The notes below the pieces were generated by a model. That model was given only the letters and a program-made list of their open reading frames with translations, ran no database searches and was not told where the DNA came from. The position numbers and the translations under genes are program-made. From NCBI GenBank assembly GCA_947258385.1, contig CAMYII010000017.1, forward strand, positions 1 through 61,901: 61,901 nucleotides of DNA. Reading direction: 5' to 3'. The stretch comes from Acidiferrobacterales bacterium (GTDB taxonomy: Bacteria > Pseudomonadota > Gammaproteobacteria > Acidiferrobacterales > SZUA-150). This document shows positions 9,796-18,529 of this stretch, one piece after another (position 1 is the first letter of the stretch; each line of letters begins with the position of its first letter).

Positions 9796-10299
9796 TTACA
9801 TGGCTAGCCGCTGTTGCTTGTCCAGCTTTTTCTGGATGCGTTGTTGTTTGAGACGCGACAGGTAATCGACGAAGACCCTGCCTTCCAGGTGATCGATTTC
9901 GTGCTGAATACACACCGCCAGCAAACCGTCGGTTTCGAGTTCAAAAGGCGCGCCCGCGCGATCCAGGGCCTTGGCCTTGATGGTCGCCGCACGGGTCACG
10001 GGTTCGAAGATTCCGGGCACCGACAGGCAGCCCTCCTCCATCACCTCTTCGCCATCCCGGGCGATGATCTCCGGGTTGATGAACACCCGCAGATCGTTGT
10101 GGTCCTGTGAGATATCGATCACGATAATTCTCTTGTGGACGTCGACCTGGGTGGCGGCCAGACCGATCCCGGGCGCGGCGTACATGGTCTCGGCCATATC
10201 GTCGATCAGTCGCCGGACATCATCATCGACCTGGGTCACTGCCCCGGCCTTTTTCCGCAGGCGTGGGTCGGGATAATGTAGAATCGTGCGTATCGCCAT
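9796..10299 (-). CDS. def: Peptide deformylase
   Basis: 167 residues. Metal-dependent enzyme that removes the N-formyl group from nascent proteins. All three family motifs are present: GIGLAATQ (residues 44-51), EGCLS with the Cys metal ligand (about residue 90), and HEIDHLEG with two His ligands and the catalytic Glu (about residue 133). The sequence opens with [13 protein letters not shown], as in standard bacterial deformylases. First gene of the minus-strand block that continues through fmt, rsmB, ntrYX and trk; it is divergent from the LysM gene. Confidence 0.97.
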   Translation of the reverse strand: MAIRTILHYPDPRLRKKAGAVTQVDDDVRRLIDDMAETMYAAPGIGLAATQVDVHKRIIVIDISQDHNDLRVFINPEIIARDGEEVMEEGCLSVPGIFEPVTRAATIKAKALDRAGAPFELETDGLLAVCIQHEIDHLEGRVFVDYLSRLKQQRIQKKLDKQQRLAM

Positions 10300-10395
10300 G
10301 GTCTCGTTGACTTCACCGCGCTTCGTTTGTTGCGAAAACGGTTTATTATCCGTTCAAAGGCTACTGAATAAAAACATAATTTTACGGAAAAACCC

Positions 10396-10425
10396 TTGGT
10401 ATTGGTATTTAAGATCGACTACACT
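10396..10425 (+). promoter_or_regulatory. Possible sigma-70 promoter for the LysM gene
   Basis: TTGGTA (10396-10401) and TACACT (10420-10425) are separated by 18 bases and lie about 30 bases before the chosen LysM start, in the def/LysM divergent region. The match is moderate. Confidence 0.35.
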
Positions 10426-10455
10426 CAATTTCAAGATTACACGGAAAAACTACGC

Positions 10456-11553
10456 ATGTCGCCTTCCCAAAACCCGCGTTTCCTTGCCGTTATTATGGTG
10501 CTGGCCGTGGCGGTCGCGACGCCGGGAGTCGCGGACGTCGTCGAGCTTCAGCCCGATCAGCCCGAGCGCTACGTGGTGCAGAAAGGCGACACGCTTTGGG
10601 ATATCTCCACCCGTTTCCTTAAGACTCCCTGGCAGTGGGCGAAGATCTGGAAGATCAACGAGCAGATCGCAAACCCGCACCTGATCTACCCCGGGGATAT
10701 TATCCTGCTGCGCTGGGTCGAAGGTCAGCCTGTCATAACGGTGGAGCGCGGTGAGGTCGTCCCCGGAGTGCCGCGACCCGAAGTCGAAGAGGTCGGGCCT
10801 TTGACAGGGCGCGGGCGCGGGGACAAGCTGGTGCCTAGGGTACGCAGCTATGCGCGTGAGAAAGCCATTCCCACCATACCGCCTAGCGCCATCGGGCCGT
10901 TTCTGACGCGGCCGCTGGTGGTGGGGCGGCGCGAACTGAAGAAGGCGGGTTATGTCACCATTGGTATGGACGACCGTATCGCCCTTGGAGACCATAGCGT
11001 GTTCTACGCCCGCGGGCTCAAAGGACGGTCGGATGAGTTCTACTACATTATCCGGAAAGGAAGGGCGCTGCGCGACCCCGAGAGTCAGAGATTGCTCGGG
11101 TACGAGGCCATCTACCTGGGCGATGCCGAGTTGCTCGAGCCGGGCGATCCGGCCAAGTTGGTGGTAACGCGGGTGGCTCAGGAGATCCTGCCCACCGATC
11201 GTCTCGTGCCGACGCCGCGAACCCCCCCGTTACCCTACTATCAGCCGCGTGCACCGGAACGCAAGGTCAGCGGCTGGATTATCAATGCCCACGATGCGGT
11301 CTCGGAAGTGGGGCCCTACACCGTCGTTGCCATTAGTCTTGGGGAACGCGACGGCATGGAGCGCGGCCATGTGCTGCGCATCTGGCGCCATGTCGGTGCC
11401 CGTAAGGATCCCGTGACCCTCAGGCCGTACCGCATCCCCGATGAAGAGACCGGCTTGCTAATGATCTTCCGCACCTTTAATAAGGTCAGTTATGGGCTGG
11501 TAATGTCTGCCGTCCGGCCGGTGCACATGCTCGATAAAGTCACAACACCCTAG
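10456..11553 (+). CDS. Secreted LysM-domain protein upstream of dprA
   Basis: About 365 residues from the ATG at 10456, chosen because it starts a signal peptide (PRFLAVIMVLAVAVATPGVA). A longer start at 10396 would place 20 hydrophilic residues in front of it. A single LysM peptidoglycan-binding domain follows (YVVQKGDTLWDIS, about residues 39-88, ending HLIYPGDIILL). The rest is a long beta-rich region without a recognisable catalytic motif. Proteins of this design are commonly found directly upstream of dprA in Gammaproteobacteria. Expected to be periplasmic and wall-associated. The enzymatic role, if any, is unknown. Confidence 0.88.
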   Translation: MSPSQNPRFLAVIMVLAVAVATPGVADVVELQPDQPERYVVQKGDTLWDISTRFLKTPWQWAKIWKINEQIANPHLIYPGDIILLRWVEGQPVITVERGEVVPGVPRPEVEEVGPLTGRGRGDKLVPRVRSYAREKAIPTIPPSAIGPFLTRPLVVGRRELKKAGYVTIGMDDRIALGDHSVFYARGLKGRSDEFYYIIRKGRALRDPESQRLLGYEAIYLGDAELLEPGDPAKLVVTRVAQEILPTDRLVPTPRTPPLPYYQPRAPERKVSGWIINAHDAVSEVGPYTVVAISLGERDGMERGHVLRIWRHVGARKDPVTLRPYRIPDEETGLLMIFRTFNKVSYGLVMSAVRPVHMLDKVTTP

Positions 11554-11714
11554 AGACTTGCAGTTAAGTGTCTTGCGAGGTGGGGTAAGACAAGCGCTCC
11601 GAGGGCAGCATTGGGCCGTGGCCTATACCTAGAAAGAAAACTCTTTAAGAGCGGATTCTTAAATCGCTGCCAGAGTCACGACGCAGCAACAGCAGCGGTG
11701 CCAGGGGGGTAGCG

Positions 11715-12836
11715 ATGAACACGGACAATTTGGCGTACTGGATCGCGCTGAATCATGCGCCTGGACTTAATGCCCGTGCCCTCAATGCGCTGCTGCAGCG
11801 ATTTGGTACCGTTGAGAATATCTGCTCTGCTGACCGGAAGGCGCTCAAGCAGGTAGTCGGAGAAAATCCTGAAACGATCCAAGGCATTCTCCGCGGCCCG
11901 GACCCGCGGTTATTGGATAATATCTTGCAATGGCTTTCACAACCCGGCCATCGCCTGCTCACCCTGGAAGATGTCGATTATCCCCCTTTTTTGCGCGAGA
12001 TCCCGGACCCTCCGATCATGTTGTATATTGCCGGGGACAGTAAGCTCCTGAGGGCGCGGCAAGTGGCGATCGTCGGCAGCCGCAACCCAACGCCCGCGGG
12101 GCGTGAAAACGCGCTGATGTTCGCCAAGGCATTATCCGGTGCGGGATTGGTCATTACCAGCGGATTGGCGACGGGCATTGACGCGGCTGCCCACCAGGGT
12201 GCGCTAGCGGGCGCGGGGCAGACTATTGCCGTGGCCGGGACCGGAGTGGATCGCGTGTATCCGGCGCATCATCGCGAGCTGGCGCACCGTATCGTCGCGC
12301 AGGGCGCCATTATTTCCGAATTTCCATTGGGCAGCGCACCGAGGCGCGAGCACTTTCCGCAACGAAATCGCATCATAAGCGGTCTTTCACTTGGCACCCT
12401 CGTCGTCGAAGCGGCATTGCAGAGCGGTTCTCTGATTACCGCGCGGCTCGCCGCTGAGCAGGGGCGCGAGGTGTTCGCGATTCCAGGCTCGATACACTCG
12501 CCGCTGGCACGCGGGTGCCACGCCCTGATCCGGCAGGGTGCCAAACTGGTGGAGACAGCGCAGGACGTGCTCGAGGAGTTAGGGGCGCTCGTCCAGTGGG
12601 CCGGTGAGCTCGATACCAATGCCGAGAATGACTCTGTTTCGCTGGAGCCGGGCATTGGCGAGTTACTGCAACATCTCGGATATGATCCGACAAGCCTGGA
12701 TACGCTGGTTGAACGCAGCGGATTGACGCCAGAGGTGATTTCCTCCATGCTTTTAGAGATGGAGCTGTGCGGATTGGTTCAACCCTCTCCGGGCGGCAAG
12801 TACTTGCGCACGCATAGCCTTAAAGGTCGCTTTTAA
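11715..12836 (+). CDS. dprA: DNA-processing protein DprA
   Basis: 373 residues. DprA loads RecA onto incoming single-stranded DNA during natural transformation. An N-terminal SAM/HhH-like region is followed by the Rossmann-like DNA-binding fold with VAIVGSRNP (about residue 118), SGLATGIDAAAHQGAL and VVEAALQSGSLITA. A C-terminal winged-helix domain ends the protein (TSLDTLVERSGLTPEVIS). A strong G-run ribosome-binding site (ccaggggggtagcg) precedes the ATG. The stop overlaps the smg start by one base (TAATG). With the comM/yifB gene and the type IV pilus genes in this window, a natural-transformation capacity is plausible but not proven. Confidence 0.96.
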   Translation: MNTDNLAYWIALNHAPGLNARALNALLQRFGTVENICSADRKALKQVVGENPETIQGILRGPDPRLLDNILQWLSQPGHRLLTLEDVDYPPFLREIPDPPIMLYIAGDSKLLRARQVAIVGSRNPTPAGRENALMFAKALSGAGLVITSGLATGIDAAAHQGALAGAGQTIAVAGTGVDRVYPAHHRELAHRIVAQGAIISEFPLGSAPRREHFPQRNRIISGLSLGTLVVEAALQSGSLITARLAAEQGREVFAIPGSIHSPLARGCHALIRQGAKLVETAQDVLEELGALVQWAGELDTNAENDSVSLEPGIGELLQHLGYDPTSLDTLVERSGLTPEVISSMLLEMELCGLVQPSPGGKYLRTHSLKGRF

Positions 12837-13321
12837 TGAAAGAGAAAGTTTTTGATGTACTAATGTACCTGTTCGAGAACTACATGGACGATGGTCAGGA
12901 CTTCAATCCTGACGAGGAAGCGATCGCCGTTGAATTGACGGAGGCCGGATTTCCCCGTGGTGAAATTCACAAGGCATTTACCTGGCTGGAGGAGTTATCG
13001 GCGTTGCGCGATCAGAAACCGCAAGGAATGCATGCGGCGAGCTCACAAGGATCTATACGTTGCTATTCTGCAGACGAAAGGGCCAGAATGAACCGGGACT
13101 GCCGTGGGCTGCTACTGCGGCTGGAGCAACGGGGAGTGCTGGATTCCTACACCCGGGAGTTGGTGGTCGATCGCGTCATGGCCCTTGAGGCGGGCGAGGT
13201 CGATTTGGAGCAGCTCAAATGGATAGCGTTGATGGTGCTTTTCAATCAGCCAGACCAGGACCACACCTATACCGTGCTAGAGGACCATGTATTTGGAGAA
13301 CGGCACGAGCACCTTCAGTGA
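12836..13321 (+). CDS. smg: Smg family protein (DUF494)
   Basis: 161 residues, near the 157 of E. coli Smg. It opens with the family signature KEKVFDVLMYLFENYMDD and contains the acidic helix-rich core; no catalytic motif is visible. Biochemical function is not established. Its position between dprA and topA is conserved in Gammaproteobacteria. Translation is probably coupled to dprA through the TAATG overlap. Confidence 0.93.
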   Translation: MKEKVFDVLMYLFENYMDDGQDFNPDEEAIAVELTEAGFPRGEIHKAFTWLEELSALRDQKPQGMHAASSQGSIRCYSADERARMNRDCRGLLLRLEQRGVLDSYTRELVVDRVMALEAGEVDLEQLKWIALMVLFNQPDQDHTYTVLEDHVFGERHEHLQ

Positions 13322-13626
13322 ATTTCCAGCGAATCCTATAGGGGCCCGGCTTCCAGGATCTTCCGGCAATCACTGGTTTCCCCCCAACAACTTGACAAGC
13401 CAAGATTTTCAGCTCTCACTGTATATAATGAAAGAGGAGCCGGAACGCTCGAGGGAAGTCTGGCCTTGCGCGTGCCGATGCTGAACGCCCAGATGACTCC
13501 GCAATAGCCTCGGAGACTGCAGGATGTGCATGGGAAACAGGTCATGCCGTCACGAGCACGCGGGCTCCGATATTTAATTCGTGAGCCGAGAGGCGATTTA
13601 GAATTTGGAGCCCAAGAAATAGACCT
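13322..13626. other. Intergenic region smg-topA
   Basis: About 305 bases with no convincing gene. It holds a perfect TATAAT at 13424-13429 and a TTGACA at 13392-13397, but they are 26 bases apart, too far for one promoter. The topA promoter probably lies here. Confidence 0.4.
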
Positions 13627-15915
13627 ATGTCAAGACACCTGATTGTTGTTGAGTCTCCTGCCAAAGCCAAGTCTATGTCCAAGTATCTTGGCAAGGACTT
13701 TGTTGCGCTTGCGTCCTATGGGCATGTGCGCGACTTGATCCCCAAGCAGGGTGCCGTCGATACCGAGCACGATTTCAAGATGAAGTATGACTTGATAGAG
13801 AGAAACAAAAAACACGTCGATGCCATCGCCAAGGCAATGAAAAAAGCCGATGCACTGTATCTGGCAACCGATCCGGATCGCGAGGGCGAGGCAATTTCGT
13901 GGCATTTGTATGAAATCCTCAAGGAGCGCGGTGCGCTTGATAGCAAACCGGTGCATCGCGTGGAGTTTCATGAAATCACCAAGCAGGCCATTCAAAACGC
14001 CATCAAGCATCCACGCCGGCTTTCCAACAATCTGATCGATGCACAACAGGCGCGGCGGGCCCTCGATTACCTGGTCGGTTTCAACCTCTCGCCGTTGTTG
14101 TGGAAAAAGGTGCGCCGCGGTCTGTCGGCGGGTCGCGTACAGAGCCCCGCCCTGCGCATGATCGTTGAGCGCGAAGAGGAGATTGAGCGATTCGACGCGC
14201 GTGAGTATTGGACGATGGAGGCGGATGTCGCTACCACTGACGGCAGTCCTTTCAGCGCCAGACTTACCCATTTTGAGAACGAGAAACTGGAACAGTTTTC
14301 CATTACTGATGAGGCCCGTGCGGTCGAGGTGGAAAAGGTCCTGCTCGAAAACGCAAAGGGAAGGCTGCTCGTCATTAAGGTGGAGAAAAAGAAGCGTAAG
14401 CGCAACCCTTCACCACCCTTTACCACCTCCACATTGCAGCAGGAGGCCTCGCGCAAGCTTGGATTCGGTGCCCAGCGCACCATGATGGTGGCCCAGCAGC
14501 TCTACGAAGGCATCGAGATCGATGGCGAGGGCGTCGGCCTGATCACCTATATGCGCACGGATTCGGTCAATCTGGCCGCAGAGGCGGTGTCCGAGATCCG
14601 GCAGTTGATTGAGCAGCGTTTCGGCCCGAAGAATCTGCCCAAACAGCCACAAACCTATAAGAATAAGTCAAAAAACGCCCAGGAGGCCCATGAAGCCATC
14701 CGCCCCACGTCTGCCTTGCGAACGCCGGAGGAGCTAAAGAAGCTCCTCAAGCCTGAGCAGTTCAAGCTCTACGACCTGATCTGGAAGCGGACGGTGGCCT
14801 GCCAGATGATTCACGCCACGCTGGATACCGTGGCGATCGATATGCGGGCGGGCGCGGGCAACATCTTCCGCGCAACCGGCTCGACTGTAGTGGTACCTGG
14901 ATTCATGGCGGTGTACCAGGAAGATATCGATGACAAGAAGGCGGATGAGGGAGAGCAGGGGCTGCTGCCGCCGATAGATGAGGGCGATACGGTGGATTTG
15001 CGCGAGCTGCGCAAGGAACAGCACTTCACCGAACCGCCGCCGCGCTTCAGCGAAGCCAGCCTGGTCAAGGCGCTGGAGGCCCACGGGATCGGCCGTCCGT
15101 CGACCTATGCCAGCATTATTGCGACCTTGGTGCAGCGTGAATATGTCGTGCTGGACAAGCGCCGCTTTCAGCCCACTGATGTCGGGCGCGTGGTGAACAA
15201 GTTCCTGTCGGAACATTTTCACAAATATGTCGATTACGATTTTACCGCCAGGCTGGAGGATGATCTGGACGCGGTGTCGCGCGGCGAGAGGACCTGGAGG
15301 CCGCTGCTGGAAGAGTTCTGGACTGAATTCAAGGGACAGGTCGATGCGAAAGCCGATGTCGAGCGGCCTGGTGTGGAGATGTTGGACGAGAAATGTCCCA
15401 AGTGCAGCAAGATACTCGCCAAGCGATTGGGGCGTAACGGCTATTTTATCGGCTGCACCGGCTATCCGGAATGCGATTACACTCGCAATGTCGATGAGGA
15501 GCCGGGCGCTGTGAACGAACCGCAGATTGTCGAGGGTCGCAAATGTCCCAAGTGTGACTCGGATCTCGTGATCAAGCGTGGGCGGTATGGCAAGTTTATC
15601 GGCTGCAGCAATTATCCGAACTGCAGGCACATGGAGCCGCTGGAACCACCCGAGGATACCGGCGTGCCCTGCCCGGAGTGCAAGCAGGGATCGATGCTCA
15701 AACGCAAGTCCCGTTACGGGAAGGTGTTTTATTCCTGTGCCCGTTATCCGGATTGCAAGTACGCGGTGTGGAATCTGCCACTGGCCGAAGCCTGTCCCAA
15801 ATGCGGCCACCCGATGTTGACGATCAAGACCACGAAACGCCGCGGGACGGAAAAAGTCTGCCCGCAAAAGGATTGTGATTTCGCGGAGTCCTATGAAGAG
15901 GCGGTGACGCCTTGA
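13627..15915 (+). CDS. topA: DNA topoisomerase I (type IA)
   Basis: 762 residues. Relaxes negative supercoils through a transient 5'-phosphotyrosine link. The TOPRIM domain is at the N terminus (HLIVVESPAKAKSMSKYLG, later TDPDREGEAISWH with the acidic metal-binding residues). The catalytic Tyr308 lies in LITYMRTDSVNL. The C-terminal quarter carries four zinc-ribbon units, the first three with paired CxxC and CxxYPxC motifs (CPKCSKIL/GCTGYPEC, CPKCDSDL/GCSNYPNC, CPECKQGS/SCARYPDC) and the last CPKCGHPM/CPQKDC. It is somewhat shorter than E. coli TopA (865). Follows dprA-smg, as usual in this class. Confidence 0.97.
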   Translation: MSRHLIVVESPAKAKSMSKYLGKDFVALASYGHVRDLIPKQGAVDTEHDFKMKYDLIERNKKHVDAIAKAMKKADALYLATDPDREGEAISWHLYEILKERGALDSKPVHRVEFHEITKQAIQNAIKHPRRLSNNLIDAQQARRALDYLVGFNLSPLLWKKVRRGLSAGRVQSPALRMIVEREEEIERFDAREYWTMEADVATTDGSPFSARLTHFENEKLEQFSITDEARAVEVEKVLLENAKGRLLVIKVEKKKRKRNPSPPFTTSTLQQEASRKLGFGAQRTMMVAQQLYEGIEIDGEGVGLITYMRTDSVNLAAEAVSEIRQLIEQRFGPKNLPKQPQTYKNKSKNAQEAHEAIRPTSALRTPEELKKLLKPEQFKLYDLIWKRTVACQMIHATLDTVAIDMRAGAGNIFRATGSTVVVPGFMAVYQEDIDDKKADEGEQGLLPPIDEGDTVDLRELRKEQHFTEPPPRFSEASLVKALEAHGIGRPSTYASIIATLVQREYVVLDKRRFQPTDVGRVVNKFLSEHFHKYVDYDFTARLEDDLDAVSRGERTWRPLLEEFWTEFKGQVDAKADVERPGVEMLDEKCPKCSKILAKRLGRNGYFIGCTGYPECDYTRNVDEEPGAVNEPQIVEGRKCPKCDSDLVIKRGRYGKFIGCSNYPNCRHMEPLEPPEDTGVPCPECKQGSMLKRKSRYGKVFYSCARYPDCKYAVWNLPLAEACPKCGHPMLTIKTTKRRGTEKVCPQKDCDFAESYEEAVTP

Positions 15916-15934
15916 GGGCGTGTTGAGATTAACA

Positions 15935-15963
15935 GGATGCTGAAAAACACGTTTTCAGCATCC
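15935..15963 (+). terminator. Perfect 12-bp hairpin after topA
   Basis: GGATGCTGAAAA (15935-15946) pairs perfectly with TTTTCAGCATCC (15952-15963) around a 5-base loop, 20 bases past the topA stop. There is no long T-run after it, only the T-rich end of the stem, so it may be a terminator, an mRNA-stabilising stem or a dispersed repeat. Confidence 0.55.
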
Positions 15964-16001
15964 CGCTTTAGAACCCTGTGACAGGGCGCTGGAGGCAAGG
16001 G

Positions 16002-17384
16002 ATGGCGAGATCGGCGCTGTTATATGCACAACGACTGTTCATTGCGGTAACGCCTATGCGCAACGCGTGTCCTGCAGTACGCTATCGATCCAGGTCTTGC
16101 AAACTGCGGATCGAGGTGGCCCGGTGGGGGCTGCGAGGCGGGACCCTGGACCGGGCGCTTGCCTGCCTGGCGCTTCTCTCCTTCTGTCTGCTTGCCTCCT
16201 GTGCCTGGCTTGTCCCGCGACCGGCGGGTATTGGCGAGCCGGTTGACTGGTCAAAGTTGCCCGGTTGGCAGCAAGACCGGCATGCCGAGGCCTGGACGGC
16301 GTTGTTGCGCAGCTGTGGACGGGTGCAGCAGCGCGACCCGGTCTGGAACAGGATCTGTGCTGACGCCGAATTGATTCCCGACCCCGATGACGCGACGGCA
16401 CGTGCGTTTTTTGAAGCCCACTTCATTGCCCACAAGATCCATCCCGACGACGGTAAGCCGAACGGGCTGATTACCGGTTATTATGAGCCGCTGTTGTTTG
16501 CCAGCCTGAAGAAAACCGCCCGTTTCCGCTATCCGTTGTATGGCCGCCCCCCCGATCTGCTGACGGTGGACCTTGCGGACGTCTACCCTGAGCTCAGGGG
16601 CAAACCGGTGCGTGGGCGCGCGCAGGGCAGCCGTATCGTTCCCTACTTCAGTCGGTCCGAGATCGACAATGGCAAAAGCCCGCTTCGCGGCCAGGAGCTG
16701 GCCTGGGTTGATGATCCGGTGGACCTGTTTTTTTTGCACATCCAGGGGTCGGGGCGCCTGAGGCTTGCGAACGGGCGGGACCTGCCGGTGGGTTACGCCG
16801 ACCAGAACGGTCATCCTTACGAAGCCGTTGGCCGGCGTCTGATCCACACGGGCGCGCTCAAGGCGGAAGAGGTCACGCTGGAAACCATCAAGGGTTGGCT
16901 GCAAGCCAACCCGGATGCCGTCGACGAGGTGCTCAACAGCAATCCGAGTTATGTCTTTTTTGACGTGCGCGACGAGAATCTCGATGGCCCACTGGGGTCT
17001 TTGGGCGTCGCGCTCACGGCCGGGCGCAGTATCGCGGTGGATACGCGTTACATCCCCCTGGGGTCTCCCGTGTGGCTCGACACGACATTGCCGGGCGCGG
17101 GTGGTGAGTACCAGAGGTTAGTGATTGCCCAGGATACGGGTGGGGCTATTAAAGGCGCGGTACGCGCCGACGTGTATTTCGGTCATGGTGAAGGCGCTGA
17201 GAAACTTGCCGGGGAAATGAAGCAGGCAGGTCGACTTTATGTATTGCGGCCGCTTCAGCCAGTCGACCTTCAGTTTGCGTCCGGCGACGGCGTGGAGGCA
17301 AAGCGCTCGCCACAATCCGATAAGCGTATCAGGGGATACAGCTCAAGCTCCCCGTCCGACACCGTGGTAGAGTCCAGCAACTGA
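16002..17384 (+). CDS. mltA: Membrane-bound lytic murein transglycosylase A
   Basis: Lytic transglycosylase that cleaves the MurNAc-GlcNAc bond with 1,6-anhydro formation. The MltA core is clear: GLITGYYEPLLFASL, LFFLHIQGSGRL, NPSYVFFDVRD and the 3D domain AQDTGGAIKGAVRADVYFG with the catalytic Asp. Start is ambiguous. ATG 16002 has an excellent GGAGG at 6 bases but puts the lipobox Cys (LLASC) at residue 67. GTG 16116 would give a classical 28-residue lipoprotein signal ending in the same Cys. The C terminus extends about 45 residues past the usual family end (LYVLRPLQP), and this tail overlaps the convergent gene at 17270-18172 by 115 bases. Outer-membrane lipoprotein expected. Confidence 0.93.
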   Translation: MARSALLYAQRLFIAVTPMRNACPAVRYRSRSCKLRIEVARWGLRGGTLDRALACLALLSFCLLASCAWLVPRPAGIGEPVDWSKLPGWQQDRHAEAWTALLRSCGRVQQRDPVWNRICADAELIPDPDDATARAFFEAHFIAHKIHPDDGKPNGLITGYYEPLLFASLKKTARFRYPLYGRPPDLLTVDLADVYPELRGKPVRGRAQGSRIVPYFSRSEIDNGKSPLRGQELAWVDDPVDLFFLHIQGSGRLRLANGRDLPVGYADQNGHPYEAVGRRLIHTGALKAEEVTLETIKGWLQANPDAVDEVLNSNPSYVFFDVRDENLDGPLGSLGVALTAGRSIAVDTRYIPLGSPVWLDTTLPGAGGEYQRLVIAQDTGGAIKGAVRADVYFGHGEGAEKLAGEMKQAGRLYVLRPLQPVDLQFASGDGVEAKRSPQSDKRIRGYSSSSPSDTVVESSN

Positions 17385-18172
17385 CCGACGGAAGCGACGT
17401 TCGTCCCCTTCGGTGGCAACAGTGTGGTCGGCGGTTCGCTCTTCAGACGCAGGAAATGGGCATAGCCGTACCGGTTATGGGTCTGCCGCATCTGACTCGG
17501 GATGACACGACTCAACAGTGGGCCGCCGATGCTCAGCGCGGGGCGTTGCGGGTCGACGGCGATAGCGACAACATAGACCCAGGAATCAAGCGCTGACTCC
17601 ATCGGCATGGTGTAATACTGGGGGGCGTATTTTGAAATGGGCATGGCATGGATTGCCGGTGCCGCGATCGCGATGCCGTTGAGCACCTGGGCCCTTGCAT
17701 ATCCCGCCGCGATAACCCCCGAAGGATAGCGAGCGGCGAGTCTCCGCCAGATTTGTCCAGCCGTCGCCCCCTTAGCCAGCCGCAAGCGCGTGCGCGGCGT
17801 GTGCTCGCGCGGCACAAAGATGAATGCCGAGGCCCGAAAAAAGCGGCCGCGAGCGAGCCCGTAATAGTCCGCTGAGTTACGATCGGTCGGCCGCAACCAC
17901 AGCTCGCCCGCGGTCGCCAGCGCGTCTCCCAGGCTGTCCCAGCCGCCGATGGCGGCCGTGCCAAATCCGACGCGCACGCGCCGGGCATCAAGGTAGCTGT
18001 CTCTGAGCGCATCGGGTACCGTGGCCTGCTCTCGGGCACGAATGTCACCGACGACACAGACATCGGATCGCTTGAGCAGCTCTGCGCCGACGAGCGAAAT
18101 GGCGGCCACCGCGATGATCACAGCGAGAATGACATGTTTTTCAATACTGACGCGATGTTTGCCTTTCGACAT
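17270..18172 (-). CDS. Uncharacterised membrane-anchored protein
   Basis: 300 residues, not recognised. One N-terminal membrane helix (about residues 11-30: EKHVILAVIIAVAAISLVGA) follows a basic start, so it is a signal anchor with an extracytoplasmic soluble domain. The domain contains PREHTPRTRLRLAKG, SKYAPQYYTMPMESALDSW and RYGYAHFLRLK, but no catalytic motif I can name. The sequence composition looks coding (balanced residues, no low-complexity runs). It is convergent to mltA and overlaps its 3' end by 115 bases, which is long for two real genes. Either the MltA tail or this C terminus may be poorly constrained. A MITE-like element begins 11 bases upstream of its start. Confidence 0.6.
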   Translation of the reverse strand: MSKGKHRVSIEKHVILAVIIAVAAISLVGAELLKRSDVCVVGDIRAREQATVPDALRDSYLDARRVRVGFGTAAIGGWDSLGDALATAGELWLRPTDRNSADYYGLARGRFFRASAFIFVPREHTPRTRLRLAKGATAGQIWRRLAARYPSGVIAAGYARAQVLNGIAIAAPAIHAMPISKYAPQYYTMPMESALDSWVYVVAIAVDPQRPALSIGGPLLSRVIPSQMRQTHNRYGYAHFLRLKSEPPTTLLPPKGTNVASVGQLLDSTTVSDGELELYPLIRLSDCGERFASTPSPDAN

Positions 18173-18182
18173 TGATGCACGA

Positions 18183-18474
18183 CTAGCCCCAATAATGTTG
18201 CATCAGGATCCGGTGGTTGGCGCAGGGCTGAGGGCGAACGGCTGAATAGGACCGCTCTTGCCCCTCCAGGGGCGTCGCGGCATGGGTACCTCCCTATACG
18301 GCACATCGCCGTCGCGATGGTGACAGGCCGTTCGTTCAAGCTGGGCGCTCAGAACCCGCCAAAAACCGGATACGCTTGCCTGGAACATGTTGCGAATCGC
18401 TACTATACCCATCACTGAGATATTAAAGATCATTTTTCCCATTTCCCGCTGGCCTGGCGCAACATTGGGGCTAG
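18183..18474. repeat. MITE-like element with imperfect terminal inverted repeats
   Basis: CTAGCCCCAAT-AAT-GTTGC at 18183-18201 is mirrored by GCAACATTGGGGCTAG at 18459-18474: 16 matching positions, with one extra AAT in the left arm. They bound about 292 bases of gene-free DNA between rnd and the orphan membrane protein. No transposase and no clear target duplication are seen, so this would be a non-autonomous element. It also accounts for most of the 357-base gap at 18173-18529. Confidence 0.45.
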
Positions 18475-18529
18475 GACTGCGCGTTGCTAAAAGTATCGTC
18501 TACTCGGAGTGTCGGTGAGCTGTAGTGCC

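Noticed and set aside
13392-13429. TTGACA and TATAAT as a topA promoter
   Set aside because: Both hexamers are perfect, but the 26-base spacer is too long for a single sigma-70 promoter; left as an unresolved promoter region.
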